From contig NW_022259981.1 of the NCBI RefSeq assembly GCF_009602425.1, forward strand, positions 14,614 through 78,613: a DNA stretch of 64,000 nt, in the 5' to 3' direction. The notes beneath the pieces are model-generated. The model had not been told where the DNA came from. It was given only the letters and a program-made list of their open reading frames with translations, and did no database searches. Shown here piece by piece: positions 1 to 15,200 of the stretch. The position numbers and the translations under genes are program-made. Source of the stretch: Actinia tenebrosa (lineage: Eukaryota; Cnidaria; Anthozoa; Actiniaria; Actiniidae). Each line of letters starts with the position of its first letter. Position 1 is the first letter of the stretch.

Positions 1-89
1 TATGAGTCCAGGAACTGAACCTGAGACCCCAGAGTCATTTGACATGGTAATTACATATGAGTCCAGGAACTGAACCTGAGACCCCAGAG
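1..89. repeat. Short tandem duplication, period 55 bp
   Basis: Bases 1-34 recur at 56-89 without a mismatch that I can see. Each copy contains an open frame beginning MSPGTEPETPE and is followed by a GT (positions 46 and 90). Neither donor gives the phase (1) needed to join the first sure CEP350 exon at 205, so I treat this as intronic. The left copy is cut by the window edge. Confidence 0.6.
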
Positions 90-204
90 GTAAAATGAGA
101 GTGTACCACCCCTATCGCACCTTTCCTCCATTCCCATCACATTATTAATGGAAATTTGATTATGATGTTAAAATGTCTCATATTTAGCCTGTATTTCTCC
201 TCAG

Positions 205-3200
205 AAATGATGTACCCTAAAGCCAAAGTCAGACATTATGATGCAGATAAAGTCAAGGTATGTTGACCACCATCTTGATAGTTTACCATTATATATGTTT
301 ACTGCCTTATATCATGGTTAAAATTGTTCTGTTTTAAACAATAGAAATACATGGAAAAACAAATTGCGGAGAGGAAGAAAAAGATGAAAGAAGAGAAGCA
401 ACTTCAGCGGAAGGCTGTGGATGAGCGCAAGAAAAAATTAGAGGTATTGTGATGAATTTTTATTGAATTTTACAATACTCACTCAATTATACATAATTTA
501 GCAGGTTCTTTAGAGGGAGAGGGGCACGAACACATGGGAATCCTGCACTTTAAAATGATTGCTGAGTAGGATACGTAGTGTGATGAATTTACTATAAGAT
601 ACAGGAGACTCTTGTGTATACATATGATATAAGGATTAGGCCTGGAAATTGAGCAAAAATTAAGGGAGGGAGGGAGGGACGGAGCAAGCAAGAGAGAGAG
701 AGTGAGAGAAATAAAGAAAGAGAGCAAGACAGTTTGTAGTTATTAGGCTTGCTTTTAACCTATGACCTCACAGCTTGAAGAAACCCTATTTTGTATCCTT
801 ACAGGAGCTGTATAACAAGCAGAAGAAAACATTAGCTGCTAACCTGGCTAAGAATAAGAATAGAATGGGAGAAACATACTCTATGTTCCCTGGATTTATC
901 AATGCACCCAGTACTGACCAACAGCATCCATATCTTCATCATATTACAGAGGTAGGTATTTACTCAAGAAAAGAGTAGATCTTACTAATGTTGTACATGA
1001 ATAAAGATATCCCCAAAGTGTCTCACTTGATGTTTTCCCACAGGCTTACTTATTTATGCTTTACTGTATTACCTTTTTTCCTTTAGTTTCAAGTTGAAGA
1101 TGTTATGACTAGTGAATCAGATAAAGGTCAGTAATTATATAATATTGTCATCATTTTTGTCGTCATCATAATCAACCTAATCATCATCATCGTGGACATC
1201 ATCATCATCACCATAACCATTATTACCATCACAATCATCAATCACCAGTTATTATCATCATCATGTCATCACCATCACAATTGCCAGTTATTGTCGTCAT
1301 GTCATCTTTTCATTATTATTGAACTAATAGAGAGCTTGTTTTCTAGTGCTTATTCTTTTACTTCCTCATCACCTGCTTACAGTATAATGACCATTATCAT
1401 GATATAATATCTATAATCCTTCCCTAGAAAACGTTGACATAGCATCATTCACTGGTCTACCCTACCACCAAGACACTAGTTTCAACAAGAACAAGCCTTA
1501 TGATTCTAAATCATCAAGTGATCTATCAGACAAGGCTTATCACAGACCTCCTGTCTTGCCACATGATAAAGAAGAGAGTGAAGATGAAGGAGATGTGACA
1601 CTGACTCCTGTCCATGATGAAAGCAGTGATACCCGAACTACTGTCAGAGAGAAGCTGGATGGTAAAAGAGAACCAAGTATTAGATATCCTGGTTTTTCTG
1701 CTGGTAAGTCAAGTACTGGTGTAGTTCTCTAAGCACTTGATACCTTGCTCTCTCTCCGTTGTTATCAAGGTTTAAGAAATTCAAGACCTCTTGGAGATGT
1801 TTCTCTAAATTGTATTCATCACTTTTTTCTTTAATTAGAATATGAAGATTCTGAAATAACAGAAGTCTCACAGCCATCAGAATCAACAGGATACAAAATG
1901 GTGATGCAAGGTATTGCAATTAGGGTGATTATGGTGATGGCAAGATGATACTGATAGTGGTGGTAGTGGTAGTGATGATGATGATGATGATGGCAATGAT
2001 GATGATTGTGGCGATGATGATGATGATGGTGGTGAATCATGGTAACGGATAATGGTAATGATGAAAATGATAAGATTGATGATGATAATGATGGCAATGT
2101 TGATGAAGGTGGTGACGATGATGATGGTGGTGATGATAATAATGATGATGATGGTGATGATGATAATAATGATGATGATAATGATGATGATAATGATGAT
2201 GGTGATGATGGTGGTGATGATAATAATGATGATGGTGATGATGATGATAATGGTGATGATGATAATGGTGATGATAATGGTGATGGTGATTATGATGCTG
2301 ATGATGGTGGTCATGATGACTAACAGTATTATGAGGGTGGTTATAATGATAATAATTACTAAACAATCATGGTTTGATTAACCAGATAAAGTAGCTTCAG
2401 TACCCACATCAATGACAAGTCCCAGTAGATCAGATAGAATAGCAGCCCTCAGGAATACTGCGGCTGAACTCAAGCAACGCCTTGAACAAGAAGCAAGAAG
2501 ACTTGGTCTTTCCTTACTCCACCAAGCAGAGACAGAACAACATCCATCATCTAGTGGTGTGTCTAAGATGGAAACTGAAGTGTTCAGAGGGCAGTTACCA
2601 GGTAGAGTGATAATGATATAGGCCCACAGTAATGCAATATGCATAACACCCATTCAGCTTATTCCACTGGTTTTTTTAAACAAATGATGCACACCTCCTG
2701 GTACACCACTGTTATTGAATAACTTCTATTATCTTTGTCTCCTGTTCTCTTACTCTCTTCTTTCTTTAACTCTCTCCTTTTCTCCTTTCTTTTGTTTCTC
2801 CTCTTTTTTCTGTCTTCTCTCATTTCCTCTTTCTTCTCGTCTTGTCTCTTCCTTCTTTATCTCCATCTATTCATTCATTCATTCATTCATTCATTTTTTC
2901 TTTTTTTCCCCAGGTGTAGATAATTTACATGAACAGGCAGAGCTGAATGAAGAACTTGTAAGTTATTGTGTATTCCTGTGCTAACATCTTACCTGTCATT
3001 GGAATCACCAAGAAATGTTAGTCAGATTAAAAGTATTAAGGATTTCCATTATCTTTTTTGCTATTAGGACAGTATGAACACAGCAGCAACAAAAATCCAA
3101 GCCATATATCGAGGTCACAGCACCAGACAGGGACTAGCATGGAAGCTCCCCTCAGGACGTACCCTGGGAGCAACCTTACGTGAAGCATGGAGACAAACCC

Positions 3201-6200
3201 CTTCCGACGGGAGGGAACATTTTTCAGAACAGTCAAGCATGTCATCTGCTATGGATGCCTCTAGTGAGAGTAACGGTTCTGATGTAGAGACAGCATACAG
3301 TCATGAGTCACAGCCAAGTTCAAAGTCACAGAGTTTGAAGGTAAGGGTGTGGTCATTGGGGTCTGTCCTTTCTGCATAGAGGGCGAAGGGTTGCACTTGA
3401 TTTCCCATTAGCTAGCAAGTCTATTTTCTTAACCATGTTATAAACTGTACTTTTTTTTATCACAGTAGTGTCAACTCATTGTTTTTTTTTTATATATTTA
3501 TTTTGTTACATCCTAGCATGTAAGTGTGTCAGACAGTAAACCACGTACAGCTCCACTAAGCTCATCACCAAAAGGTATAACTGTACTATTAAAACATTGA
3601 TCTATTTTTCCGTACGTTGTGAGGCATAAAAAAATGGTTGGTCAACCAACCAAATTAGCTCATTCATGCCTCATTTTTGAATAAACCTTACTGGTCAAAT
3701 TGACCAGCAACTCGGAGGTTTGACTGGACAAGCTCCAAGGACGTTGTCAGATGACCCGCCATCTTTCTTTTTTTTTTGGCAACTTTTAGTACAACATACC
3801 AGCGTTTATTGATTATTTATCGTCCAGCATTCAATAACTAAAACTTTTCCCCACTTTATGTTAGATAAACAAACTACGAAGAAAGAATACAGACCATCTA
3901 CTACTCTAGGCAAATCTTGGACAAAGCCAAAACCTCAAGGAGACAGGTACAGACACCTCTAATGTTCAACATTTATTGTTTGATATTATAGGTAGCTTTG
4001 TGTAGCAGCCCTTAGGGACCAAGAGGAGATGAGGGCCGTTCCTCATTGGGAGAAGAGTTCAATGACATTTTTGTTTGATTCCAGGCTGAGTGTTATTAAT
4101 ATCTATGCTAGAAATCACTTGGCTGTGAGGAAAGATCAAGGTAAGATATTAATGATGTATGAATGTCGATTCATCATTTCCATCCCCCTACTATCTTTCC
4201 ATCCATCCGTCTGTCCATCCACCCACCCATCCATCCATCCATCTGTCCGTCCATCCACCCACCCCATCCATCCTTCTTATCCCATCTATCCAGTCATCCC
4301 ATCCATCCATCCCATCCATCCATCTGTCCGTCCATCCATCCATCCATTCATCCCATTCTTTTCTTATCATACAGTCAATTCAAAAAATGTTGTCGTCGAC
4401 CAACTCAAGCCTGCGCGACTGGACCGAAAGGAAGTCTGGGTAGTAATCATTAAAGTCCACGGTTGACTCCATAATTTTATCTGACTAGTTATGACTGGTT
4501 TACAGCATGAACCTTCGTAGGCGAGCGGGAAATGTTGAAGGAGATGTTTTTTTAATGCCTTCATGTTTTTGGAATTGTGAACTGAATCATAACTACTTTG
4601 CTTTTCTTTCCCTAAATCCGAAGACAGCATTTGATGGATTGTTTCTCGCCATTATTATCTCATTACTAGCGGGAACAATTTATTCAGAACGAATATTTAA
4701 CCGCTTCAGTGATTTTTACCCATATTCCTTTCGGTCCAGTCGCGTAGGCTTGAGCCGGTCGACGACAACGTTTTTTGAATTGACTGTATATCCTACTCAC
4801 TCATCATACCCATTCCTTCCACTAGTCCACCCATCTCAACCTTCCATTCATTTAGCTGTTCAAAAAAAATCAATTGTAATTTTCACAGAACCAGAAGTCC
4901 CCCCAGAAGCCCAAGACGCTGGTAATAACACTGCCAGTCTTTACTCAGATAAGACAGGAGAAACAGCTAGTCTACTTGAAGATGTAGAGGATCTAAAGGA
5001 CGATACTAGAGACTTGGATAAAACCCTAGTAAGAGAGACACCCACTGATGATAATCATGGTTATGAGGATGACTTTAGCCTTGAGTCACAGGACAATAGC
5101 ATCAAGGTAAGGCTAATTCAATACTCCAGTTCTACATGTATCAAACTCAACTGTTTTTGGTGACAAACATGTTTTTTATCCTCAGCCTTCACCAAGTCAG
5201 CCTTCACCAAGTCCAGAGCGTTCCTACACCCAGTCTTTATCAAGTCCTACTAGATCAAGATCCTCTGTGCTTTCACAGTCTGACAGTGATTACTCTCCTA
5301 CAAGACCAATACTCAAGTCCACAATGGTGAGTACTAACAAAAAATATCTGGAACGTGTTGGCTTCAAAACCCAGATACAAATGAGTTATAAGGTAGTTTA
5401 AAACAATTTTTGGTAGATTACAATAACAGTCTTTGTTCTTTTGCCTGTTATCATGTTGGATTGTAAAAAACAATCTTTATTCCATGATACATGGACATTT
5501 TCGACTGTTAAAAGTATTTTGTTGCTGTTACCCAACATGGTCGCCTTTTTTAGCGGTTGGATTATTTTTGCTCTTTTTTTCACTCTTCCTCTTAGCGTCA
5601 TATTGAAAGTGAAGGCAGTACCTACCCTGCTCCATCTTCAATTCGTCCACCTCCACCTCTCTATGCTCCTGATCGTCAGGGGGGTGACCGCATGTCTCCT
5701 GGATCTCTTGATCAGCGTTTGATGGCTGAGCTCAACCGATTAGAGTTCATGGAAGAATCTGTACGACAACTGACGGACATCGAGAGAACAAAATCTGTGT
5801 CATTTGCTCAGCAGGAAACGGTATCACTTGCTCAGATACTGAAGGTAATGGTGTAAGAAGTCGTGGAAACGAGGGAAGTACTTGTTACGTAAGGGAGGGA
5901 GGGAGGGAGGGAAGCAGGAGGGGTTGAGTGGATAGATAGACAAGTAAGCAAGTGAATGAACTAGTGTCACAAAGATCGTTATTTTCCAGGCAAAACAATC
6001 CGCACATGCAAGAGATATGGAAACACTGCAGCTCAAAGCCAAGCAAGAAAAGTTTGAAGCAGCACGTCAACTTGACGAGGTAGGCAATCAACAGTTGTAA
6101 ACCATGCGTTCGGCGTAGATATCAAGACTGCCCCTGACAATGCCGCACAGCTTGGACTCACGTTTTTTTTTTTACTAAAAATACCATAATATTTAACCAA

Positions 6201-9200
6201 AAATGAAACCCCAATTTCCTATCCAATCTTCTTTCTCCGTGTTTTATTTAATGTGATTTCCTTTTATCTGAATATTTCTTTTTTATATTATGAATATTTC
6301 TTTTTATCAGGCTCGAAATATTGCTTCTAGATCATCCATCGAAGCTCAACAGTCTGTTGCCAAAGCAAAGGCAGAAGCAGCTGATTCGATTGCACACGCT
6401 ACAGAAAGACTAGTTAAGGTAACCTTTGAAGGAATGAGAAAGAATAAATGAATAAATGAAACGAGGAAAGAAAATATAGGGAGCACGCACAACGGTCATT
6501 TGACAACACACCTTGGAGAGGAGAATCCTGTTCCAGTTGCAGACCAACTTCTTTTCTTTTACCCTTTCTCCTGGTATTAACAAGGCTTTCTCCGCTATTT
6601 ATAGGCTCAAGCTGATGCAGCACGCACGAATACTGAAGCTGCACAAAGAGTAGAGGAGGTATGTCGTATGCTGTATGTAGTATAGGTTTGGCCTTTTTTG
6701 TGAGTCGGTAATCAACGGTGCTTCTTTATACGCAAACCATCGTCATGGCACGCAACGTAGATATCGTACATTTATTTCTTCGAAAATCATTTCATTTTGG
6801 AACAAGGAACAAAGTTCTCTCACAGTCTTCCTATGATAATACCAATTTAGTATAATTTTACTTGAATATAGAGCTTCGCGCGCTGTGATTGGTCTAGCGA
6901 CCAGTGATTATGAGACTATAATCGCTGCTCCTGCCGTGATTATTATCAGGTTTCCCAAAGCTTGCCAAAGCAATACTCAAACGTTTTCTTATCCAGAATT
7001 TCGTCTTTTCTCTGATATTCAAGTCTAAAATTAAAATATTGATAATCGATTGTGTTTTAGGCACGTACTGAGGCTGCAAGGACTCTCTTTGAAGCAGCCA
7101 ATCAGCAGATCGCAGATGTTGGGAAAGTAAGTGCGTCAGCCGCAAGCGCAGCTGCTCAGGCTGCTGTCATGTCGACACTAGAACAGTACAAACAGGAACA
7201 ACGAGCACTAAGAAAACAAGACTCAAAGAGAAGAACACCTGATAGCTATTCTGAGTGGTCAACGAGTTTTACCAGGTCTAGGTCATCACGGACAGCTACT
7301 GAGGGAGAGACTGGGTCCAGGAGAGGACCTTCTGGTGATGGATACACAAGTGACGAGTTTGAGTCATTCAAGGAGTCTGAACGGTCTAAAAGGTATTGAT
7401 AACTGTAGTCTAAACATTAGTTATGCTTACTGTGACGCTGAAGTTTGGTCTATCTGTGTTTTACCAGTGCAAGAAGTGTGTCACCTCACCGATCAGGCAG
7501 CCGAAGTTACTCCAAAACATCACAGCCTTTCTCGGTCTCGCCTACTCGAGAGAGATCTGGTGCGCACTCTAGTGCCAGTATCCCAGAAGAAGTTGACCTC
7601 AGTGTGACAGAGGGGAGTCTGGTGTCTGATGTTATTCCTGATGATGAGTCCATTGCAGAAGTGATATCCGAAGGCAAGAAGCCTAAAGACAAGACAGGTA
7701 GTTGATAGAAAGTACCTGTAAACCAGACAACACCACACTTATTCTAGATATCCCTCGTAGCTATCATTAATCGCTTCCAGATTCTGCACTAATGGGAAGG
7801 AAGATTACTACCAATATTAATGGCGGACATTTCCTCGTGTTTTGGCTTCCGCCCCTCAAACTTGCATCGTTCTGGAAAGTACTTTTTATTAAATAGAAAC
7901 CAAAAACCCAGACATACAAGTTTTTGAGATCATAGAAAAATGAAAAACATTTAATACGTTTTCAAGGCAACTTTTTCTTATTAGGGACCATTTAGCACGA
8001 CGTTCTCGCTAGGTACCGTAAACCTCAAACTGCAGTTCGACGTCCAGCGTTTTAAGCAAGGCGTCATAACGAAGTTGTTGCTGGAAGAGCCGCCATATTG
8101 AATTTCATTCATATTGAGTGTTTGTCGGTGTTTGCAGGCGTGTTTCTGGGCCTGATTCCTAGTTGTTAGCAGCAAACCCGATGCTAAAGGTCTCTATTAA
8201 TGTGAATGTTTTTCTTCAGATCACGAGTACAGCATGACATTTGAGGAGTCCATGTTGTCTTCTCGTACCGTAACAGACGATGAACTTGATTACCGTATGA
8301 TCCTCCCATCAGAAGACCATAGAAGACGTAGTATAGGAAAATCATACAGGAGTGGTAGTATTGGATCTGATCATGGTACCATATCCTACTCATCGGTATG
8401 ATTATCAGGGATTATCAGGGATTATAGGGATATTGGATCATGATGATGATGTTGGTAGGGTGGGGCGTGATAGGGATATTGGATCATGACAATACAAAAA
8501 ATATGCTATTGGTTTTTGATAGGATGATGGTGATAAAAACGATGATTGGTCATATGGTAGGGGTAGAAGCGTTGGATGATTCTGATAAAAAGTATAGAGA
8601 ATGGCAATTGGTGAAGTAGGGGTAGGGGTAGGGATGATAATGCATGATAAAGAAGGAGATCATCTGTATTAAAAGGCAAGCTAATAGTTTATTCCTTCCC
8701 AGGATGAAAACCACGACGGCCATCTCTCTGATTCGATGCATGACAAGGTAAGACGTGTGCACGGTTCCTAACATAATACCAGTCTTTGCCTTTCAATCGC
8801 TGGCCATCACCAGCGACAGACTCGAAAATTATGAGCAACAGCAGTATTATGAGTCAATGGAAGCACTAAATGGAGCAAAGTTTTAAGTTCATAAAAAACC
8901 TTTATTCTCTCTTCTAGAACGCGCCATTTTCTGGCGAAGATTCGTTCAGTAAGTTCACATCTGACATGGTCAACCTGATGAAGGAAGAAGAGGTGCGTGC
9001 GAAGCATCAAGAGGCTCTACTGCACCTGCGCGAGAAAGCCCTGAAGGAGAAAACCAAGGCCGAGATGGCCTGGCTCGAGTTACAGAAAAAGCGAATGAGA
9101 GACAAGGGTTCTGATGACGTCATGCCGTCAATCAGGAAACGTCAGCGAGGTGTATTAATGAGGTTACAAGCAGAGAAGGTGGGTTATAATGATTAACTAT

Positions 9201-12200
9201 AGTTCATCGTTAGAATTTCGTTTGCACTGTACGTCTTTAGCTTCCTTTGTTACTGACACCAACATGGTCAAAAATCAACTCCTAAATTCCAATTCGATCA
9301 TGGAATGAGGGCCACAGGTTTGTTAGCCACTGGCTATTAAGTGCTACCCTCGTGAAAAAAGGACTTTTTTGTCGCAATGTAGCAACCCATGCACTTATCT
9401 TTTTTGCTCGATTTTTTTTTTTGAAAGGAAAGGTTGCGCGATATTTTTTTCGAAGGGAATGGAAATGGGAAAACATTACGGTCAAGTTGAATGGGATCAT
9501 TTTCGTTTTCATTTCCCACAGGCTGAAATCAAACGTCTCAAAGCAGCAAACAGAGCAGCAAGTTACGAACGTAAACTACTCCTCATGCAACAGGAAGAGA
9601 TCGCACGACTGCGCAAAAGCACTCAGAAAATCCGTGGAAAAGTCCGCGAGGAAGAAGCCGTAATGTCACGTGACAAGGATGAGGTACAAAATACTGCGTG
9701 CGCATAATGGCTATACCTATATTTAGTAATAGAGAGGTGTTCGCTGTATGAGTGGGACTGAAACGATACGGCAAAATCGTAGCGGTGCTGTAGCAGTATC
9801 GTAGCGTAGCGTAGCCATAACTACGTGTTTTGGTTGGATAAAGTACTGCAAGACAATGGGAAGCCATTTCAATGTTACGGTATGTCGTACCGTGTACGTG
9901 TAAGGCTGGACCGTATGCCCAACCGATAATGATATTGATAAACAGAACGATGCAAACTTTCATTTATAATTAGATAGAAATCAAGATTATAATTTCATTA
10001 TGTTGCTGGTAGAAAGATGAGTGGGTGAGCTATCCATCTTGACTCTCAAAAAGCATCTAATAAGAAAGCGCGCGTGGTTAATATCTGTATTTTAAAGTGC
10101 AAGTATTATAGTATTTCACCAGTTTGTTGAAGTACTTTGTGTGTGGGCGTTTCCCGGAGACACTTTAAACCTCAAGAGCGGTTTAATACTTGATAGTCAG
10201 TGTTTTTTTTAACAGCATCTCAAGAATATAGTTTATTGAAACTACGTCTTTGTTAAGTAACTCTAGCTATTCTTTTCGGCAGAGTGCAGTAGACGTACCA
10301 AAAGATCTTTCACCAACCAAGACAAGAGACTTAACTACACCAGAAGAGTCGCCATCTAAATCATCTACAACAGTCCCAGAAGAACTATCCGCTATCCAAT
10401 CTGCTGCCGATTCATCATTTCCCGCGTACGACGATCAAGAACCGAGCATAAGCGAAAGACCTCGGAAGAGATTGTTTTCCGAAGGGGAGAGCGACGATGG
10501 AGTAGCGAGTGGTTCTGTAGCTGCCAAGTCGAAAGGTTCGCCTACATCAAGTGACTCGTTTGTAATGCAACAACTCAAGAAACTAAAAAGCCAATCGAGT
10601 GAAAGGTAAGCTAATTTTATCAACATCGCTTGTAATTACTCAACATTAGCACATTTTGATCAACGAAGTAGACGGAGATACGCTTGGCGGCGCGAACATT
10701 AAAAATGTTCTTGAGAAGTTTTGTCCTTGACATGCGACTGAGCAATATCCCATTTTATAAACAAAAAGTCAAAGACGAAACATCTCAAGAACGCTTTCAT
10801 ATTTAGTGCAGCCAAGCTAGCGTATCTTCGCGCGTAGCCTCGTTATGATACACTTCGTCACGGCATCTCGAAAACGAGCTAATTGCTTCTTCCGTACTTG
10901 ACCAATGAAAGGGCACAGAAATCTACAGGTCGAAGCCACATTTCTTAGGACGATGGAGATTTGGGCTTCCTGTGTTATGATTCTTTAACTCGAACTCCTG
11001 TGATATAACCTGGCTTTTTGTATAAAATTATACTAATATGGGATATAATTTCCCAACTTCTTAAATTGATTCTAGCGATAAACAAAACTAACTTAGCATG
11101 ATTCCTTTCGAGTGGCTATTCTTCTGATTATTTTTTCGTCTTTAAAATCACTTGAACTCAGTTTTGTGACACGTAGTTTCGCAAACGCACAGGTGTGCGC
11201 CCCGGCTTTGTTTATCAGATGCCGCTCCCCGACATTCTACATTCACATTTAAATGGCGTCTTTTTATGAAAACAAACCCCGCTGGAACTAAGGAAGTGCG
11301 TGGGACTACGAGTAGTACCTAGAAAACCATATTAATAGTCGCCGCACTGATGGCAACTTAATCGGTCGGCAAGACTTTTCTATATTCTTCCTGTCAATTA
11401 TTCAGACGAAAACTAACTCATTATCGAGGGAGCAGAAATTCTAATAGTTTTCTTGTACTAATGATTATGGTTCTTAATGTAGCGAAAAGACTGTTCAGAT
11501 GATATCCGTGTGATTAATTATAATTATCAAGCTGGCAGAAATTCTAATAGATTTTTCGTACTAATGATTATGGTTCTTAATGAAACGAAAAGACTGTTCG
11601 GATGATGTTTACTGTAAATATCATATGGTGGTTGATTATGATTATCAAGCTAGAAGAAATTCTAATAGATCTCTCGTACTAATGAGTAAGAATCTTCGTG
11701 TAACGAAAAGTCTGTTCAGATAATGTGTACTTTATATAGCTTGTAGAGGTTAGGAGACCATTCATTTGTTAAGGGAATTTAAGGGAGCACACCCACAAAA
11801 TAATTAGCTAAATACAAAGTTTATTGAAACAAAATTATCCTGTTTTAATGGGGGCACTTAAAAAATTCATGCTGCGGAGGTTTAATATATTTCTTTACTT
11901 CCAATTAACAAAATTCCACTACCCTCCCCCTCCACCCTCAAATTCCCGTACAAAATGAACTATTCCTACTATATAGTGTTCGTCCTCCTCATACTTGGGT
12001 AGCTGAGTGTCAGCTGGGTGTAAAGAACAGGTAAAACACCGTGAGCAACGGCATAAATGGTTTCAACCAATTCGTTTGAACATAGACTTGAACGCGTTTA
12101 AAAAATTATCTTCAAAATAAATAGCATTGATAATGTGGAGAATATGGCTTCCCACGCATGTACGATAGCTAGAATTATTAAAGATTGGTATGAAGATTTA

Positions 12201-15200
12201 CCAAGAAGCCAATATAGACAACTGAACACTAGNAAAAAAAGGTATCGCGCTTTTGTTCTTGAGATATCTTGAGCTAGTATGTCTCCTAAATATGGCTTTA
12301 ACAAAATCTTTTGACTCTTTTTAGGTATGCTTGAATAGAATCTGATAAATAAGTGATAAAAAAGTGGTTTTAATTTGGAAATGAAAGTCATGTTTATCGC
12401 AGATTTTCTATCGTTTATGATTCAGGCTTTCAGTCGTCAAGATTATTTATCGTTTAGTGATCTCATTATTCAAATCTTTCTTTCGCCCACCTCAAATTGG
12501 TGCAATTTGTTCAGTAATGCGATCGGAATTTTAGTTGCGCAATGCAAGTTGTAAGATCAACTGTATTGGTTCTTTTCCTTTGAAAATGATTTATTTTTTT
12601 AAAATTCAAATTAGTTTATCTATCGTTACGAAAACTCTTGATTCCTAGCGATCACTGGGAGTGCAATTGTTATCTTCTTTTCTGTCAACGAGAAAATGCC
12701 GCAAAGTAGGCAAGTTTGAATCCAGTAAAGAACTAGGCCCGTAGCTCAATCCCTAGTGACCTCACACACTTGTTTAGACATCTATCTTTGATCAGAGTAT
12801 CCATAAGACCGTGAGCTGTGATGAAGAGAGGGGGCGAGGTGTCCAAAGTCAGCTAGGAAGACCAACAACTAGCTGAAGCAAATAACGGGAATGTAAAGTG
12901 TAACCTGCACACTTACATAGTCTTTTTGACTACCACCCTTCGATAACTTTTTTCTTTCAAATATGTCACGTAATCTTCTCCGTTGCCCACCCATTCACAT
13001 GTTCGTGCTCAGCTATTTAGTAGAGTTCGTTCTTGAGTATGTCATGATATTCATTTAAGCGGAAGCCTTTCTTTGTAATACTTCATAAACTGATCTCTCC
13101 GGATATTAAAAACTACTAACGATTTTTCGCCCCGAAGGGTTTCGCTTTTCCTTCCTTATCAGTTAAGCAATGAGAATCAATTGAACGTTACCCATCTTAT
13201 TTCATTTTTTCGAGCATTTTTTCTTCCTTTCACTTGTTAGGGAAATTGCAGATCTTCCCACTTTTTGTCCCATTTCATTTTACTATTCATCTACCTTTGT
13301 AATGATATATTTCTCTATTTTGAATGCTCTTTATTTCGTATTTTTTTATTCATTTTTTATTTCATTTCTTTCTTTCACGTGTTACAAAAATCCCATATTT
13401 TATCTTATACAGTTTTCTTTTTTTTTTTTCTTTTCCATTGTATTTAACAATTCTTAATTGTTTTCCATTGCTAGATTTTTCTATCTTAGTCTTACCCTGA
13501 ATGCCCTGTTCGGTATCCAATACCAACGACATGACTTGTTAAATACGTGAATACCAATTAGGACCTCGGTGATTATGGATATCGTGTCTTTTGCCTCGGA
13601 AAACTAAATCTTTTTGCAATTACGGTTCTTCTTGATCTCAAACAAGTTTAATAAAATTATTAAACAAAACGATTTATTGTAATTTGGTAACAGCACGACA
13701 GTTTTGTTTGAATTGTTTAACGGTACTCATCAGAGGTTGAAATGCACTGAGGTGGAATGAATCGAAAACAGAAATTACGTAATATGTTAATAATAGCTAA
13801 AATAATTACCTGGTTTAAGATAGGATTTAGAAATTAATACTAATAAAAACGGAATTATTCCTCTGACTTTTATTCCCTAATTTCATAATTTTTTTAATAA
13901 AGACTTCTAGAAGTGTTTGTCTCTTGGTAAGTATTTAGAAAGTGGGCTCTAAAATGTACATATATGGTGTGGTGAAGCTTGCTTCCCACGGTCAGTCGTT
14001 CCCAATACGGCCTGTCCAAATATCGCTTGGACAACGTCACACTTAATACCTGAGGAAAACCAAAGCTCATGGAATGAACAGAACTGTAAGTATCCAATCA
14101 CATCCTGACTTGGTACGTCAATCAAACCCGGTACTTTTAGTTTTCGATTTCTAACACCGGTTTTTTCGTGATATTTATTAGTATCGATTTTATGAAGTTA
14201 AAATAACCTCGGTATGATTATTTAGATCAAGGTTCGCCGAACTTGATTTTTGTATAATACTGGTACATGTTTTGGGGTATCGTGAAGTGCGGTATTTCAA
14301 TACGGATTATAGTCTTTAGCCCCCATAATCATCTGATTGACTTATTGTCAATATTACATCAAAGAAACTTACTCACTCAAAGATCTCACAAACCCTACTT
14401 TTAATATCTGTAAGGACGCATTTGGTTAGATTCTAATAACATTTATAAACCTTCATTCGAACGTGTTTCTCATCTGTTTCTGTGTCGTCTGTAGGGTAGA
14501 TACGTAAACCTGACTTGTAGATTTTAGGAACAGTATTTTCAGGCTTCAGAAGCTGTTTATAGGGATTCCATTATGCTGATGTCACGGTGCCGCAATACAC
14601 TATAAATATTTAACACTACTATCTCTTGTCACGTTCCCAAAATTGGTTTATTGAAATCACTATTATATCTGTTGAAGAATTTATCTTGTTTTGGTCTAGT
14701 TGTTCTTCATACATGTTGTATAGGGTTCCAATAGTCGATGATAAGTTAGACTAGAATCCTTAGTGTTATAAAATGGAAATTACTCGACACATTCATCTCT
14801 TCAATCAATCTGGATTATGCTGTGTTGGACAGTGAATGTTTTCTCAAGGTGAGCCTTTCCTTATTACACTCAAATTACCAACCTTTCCAATAATTTTTAC
14901 AAGCATATATTGTGTTGATCGATGCTGCCAAGGTTCATTTTCAAGACCGTCACAAAATGTTTCGATTTCAAATTATTCATGCATAAAGACCACAACAGAT
15001 ATTTTAAATTTAGCTTCTTGACTTACTGATTTGCTTGATATTCAGTCACCTGTACAATCTATTGGTGTACGAGAGTTTATTTTCTACGCACTACAATACC
15101 TGTAGATACTCCTAGCTTGAGAAACCTTTAAAAAATATTGTTGTAATGGTTTACGGGTTCTCAGTCTGATCAGCTGTAGGGAATAAATGTCCAAGTAGAT

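Noticed and set aside
1831-2381. Long His-, Ile-, Asp- and Met-rich open frames on both strands
   Set aside because: All arise from the GAT triplet microsatellite in a CEP350 intron; no start context, splicing or conservation supports them.
4507-5163. A 218-residue open frame
   Set aside because: It runs through the mariner-like MITE and then the true CEP350 exon 4889-5106; a chance readthrough.
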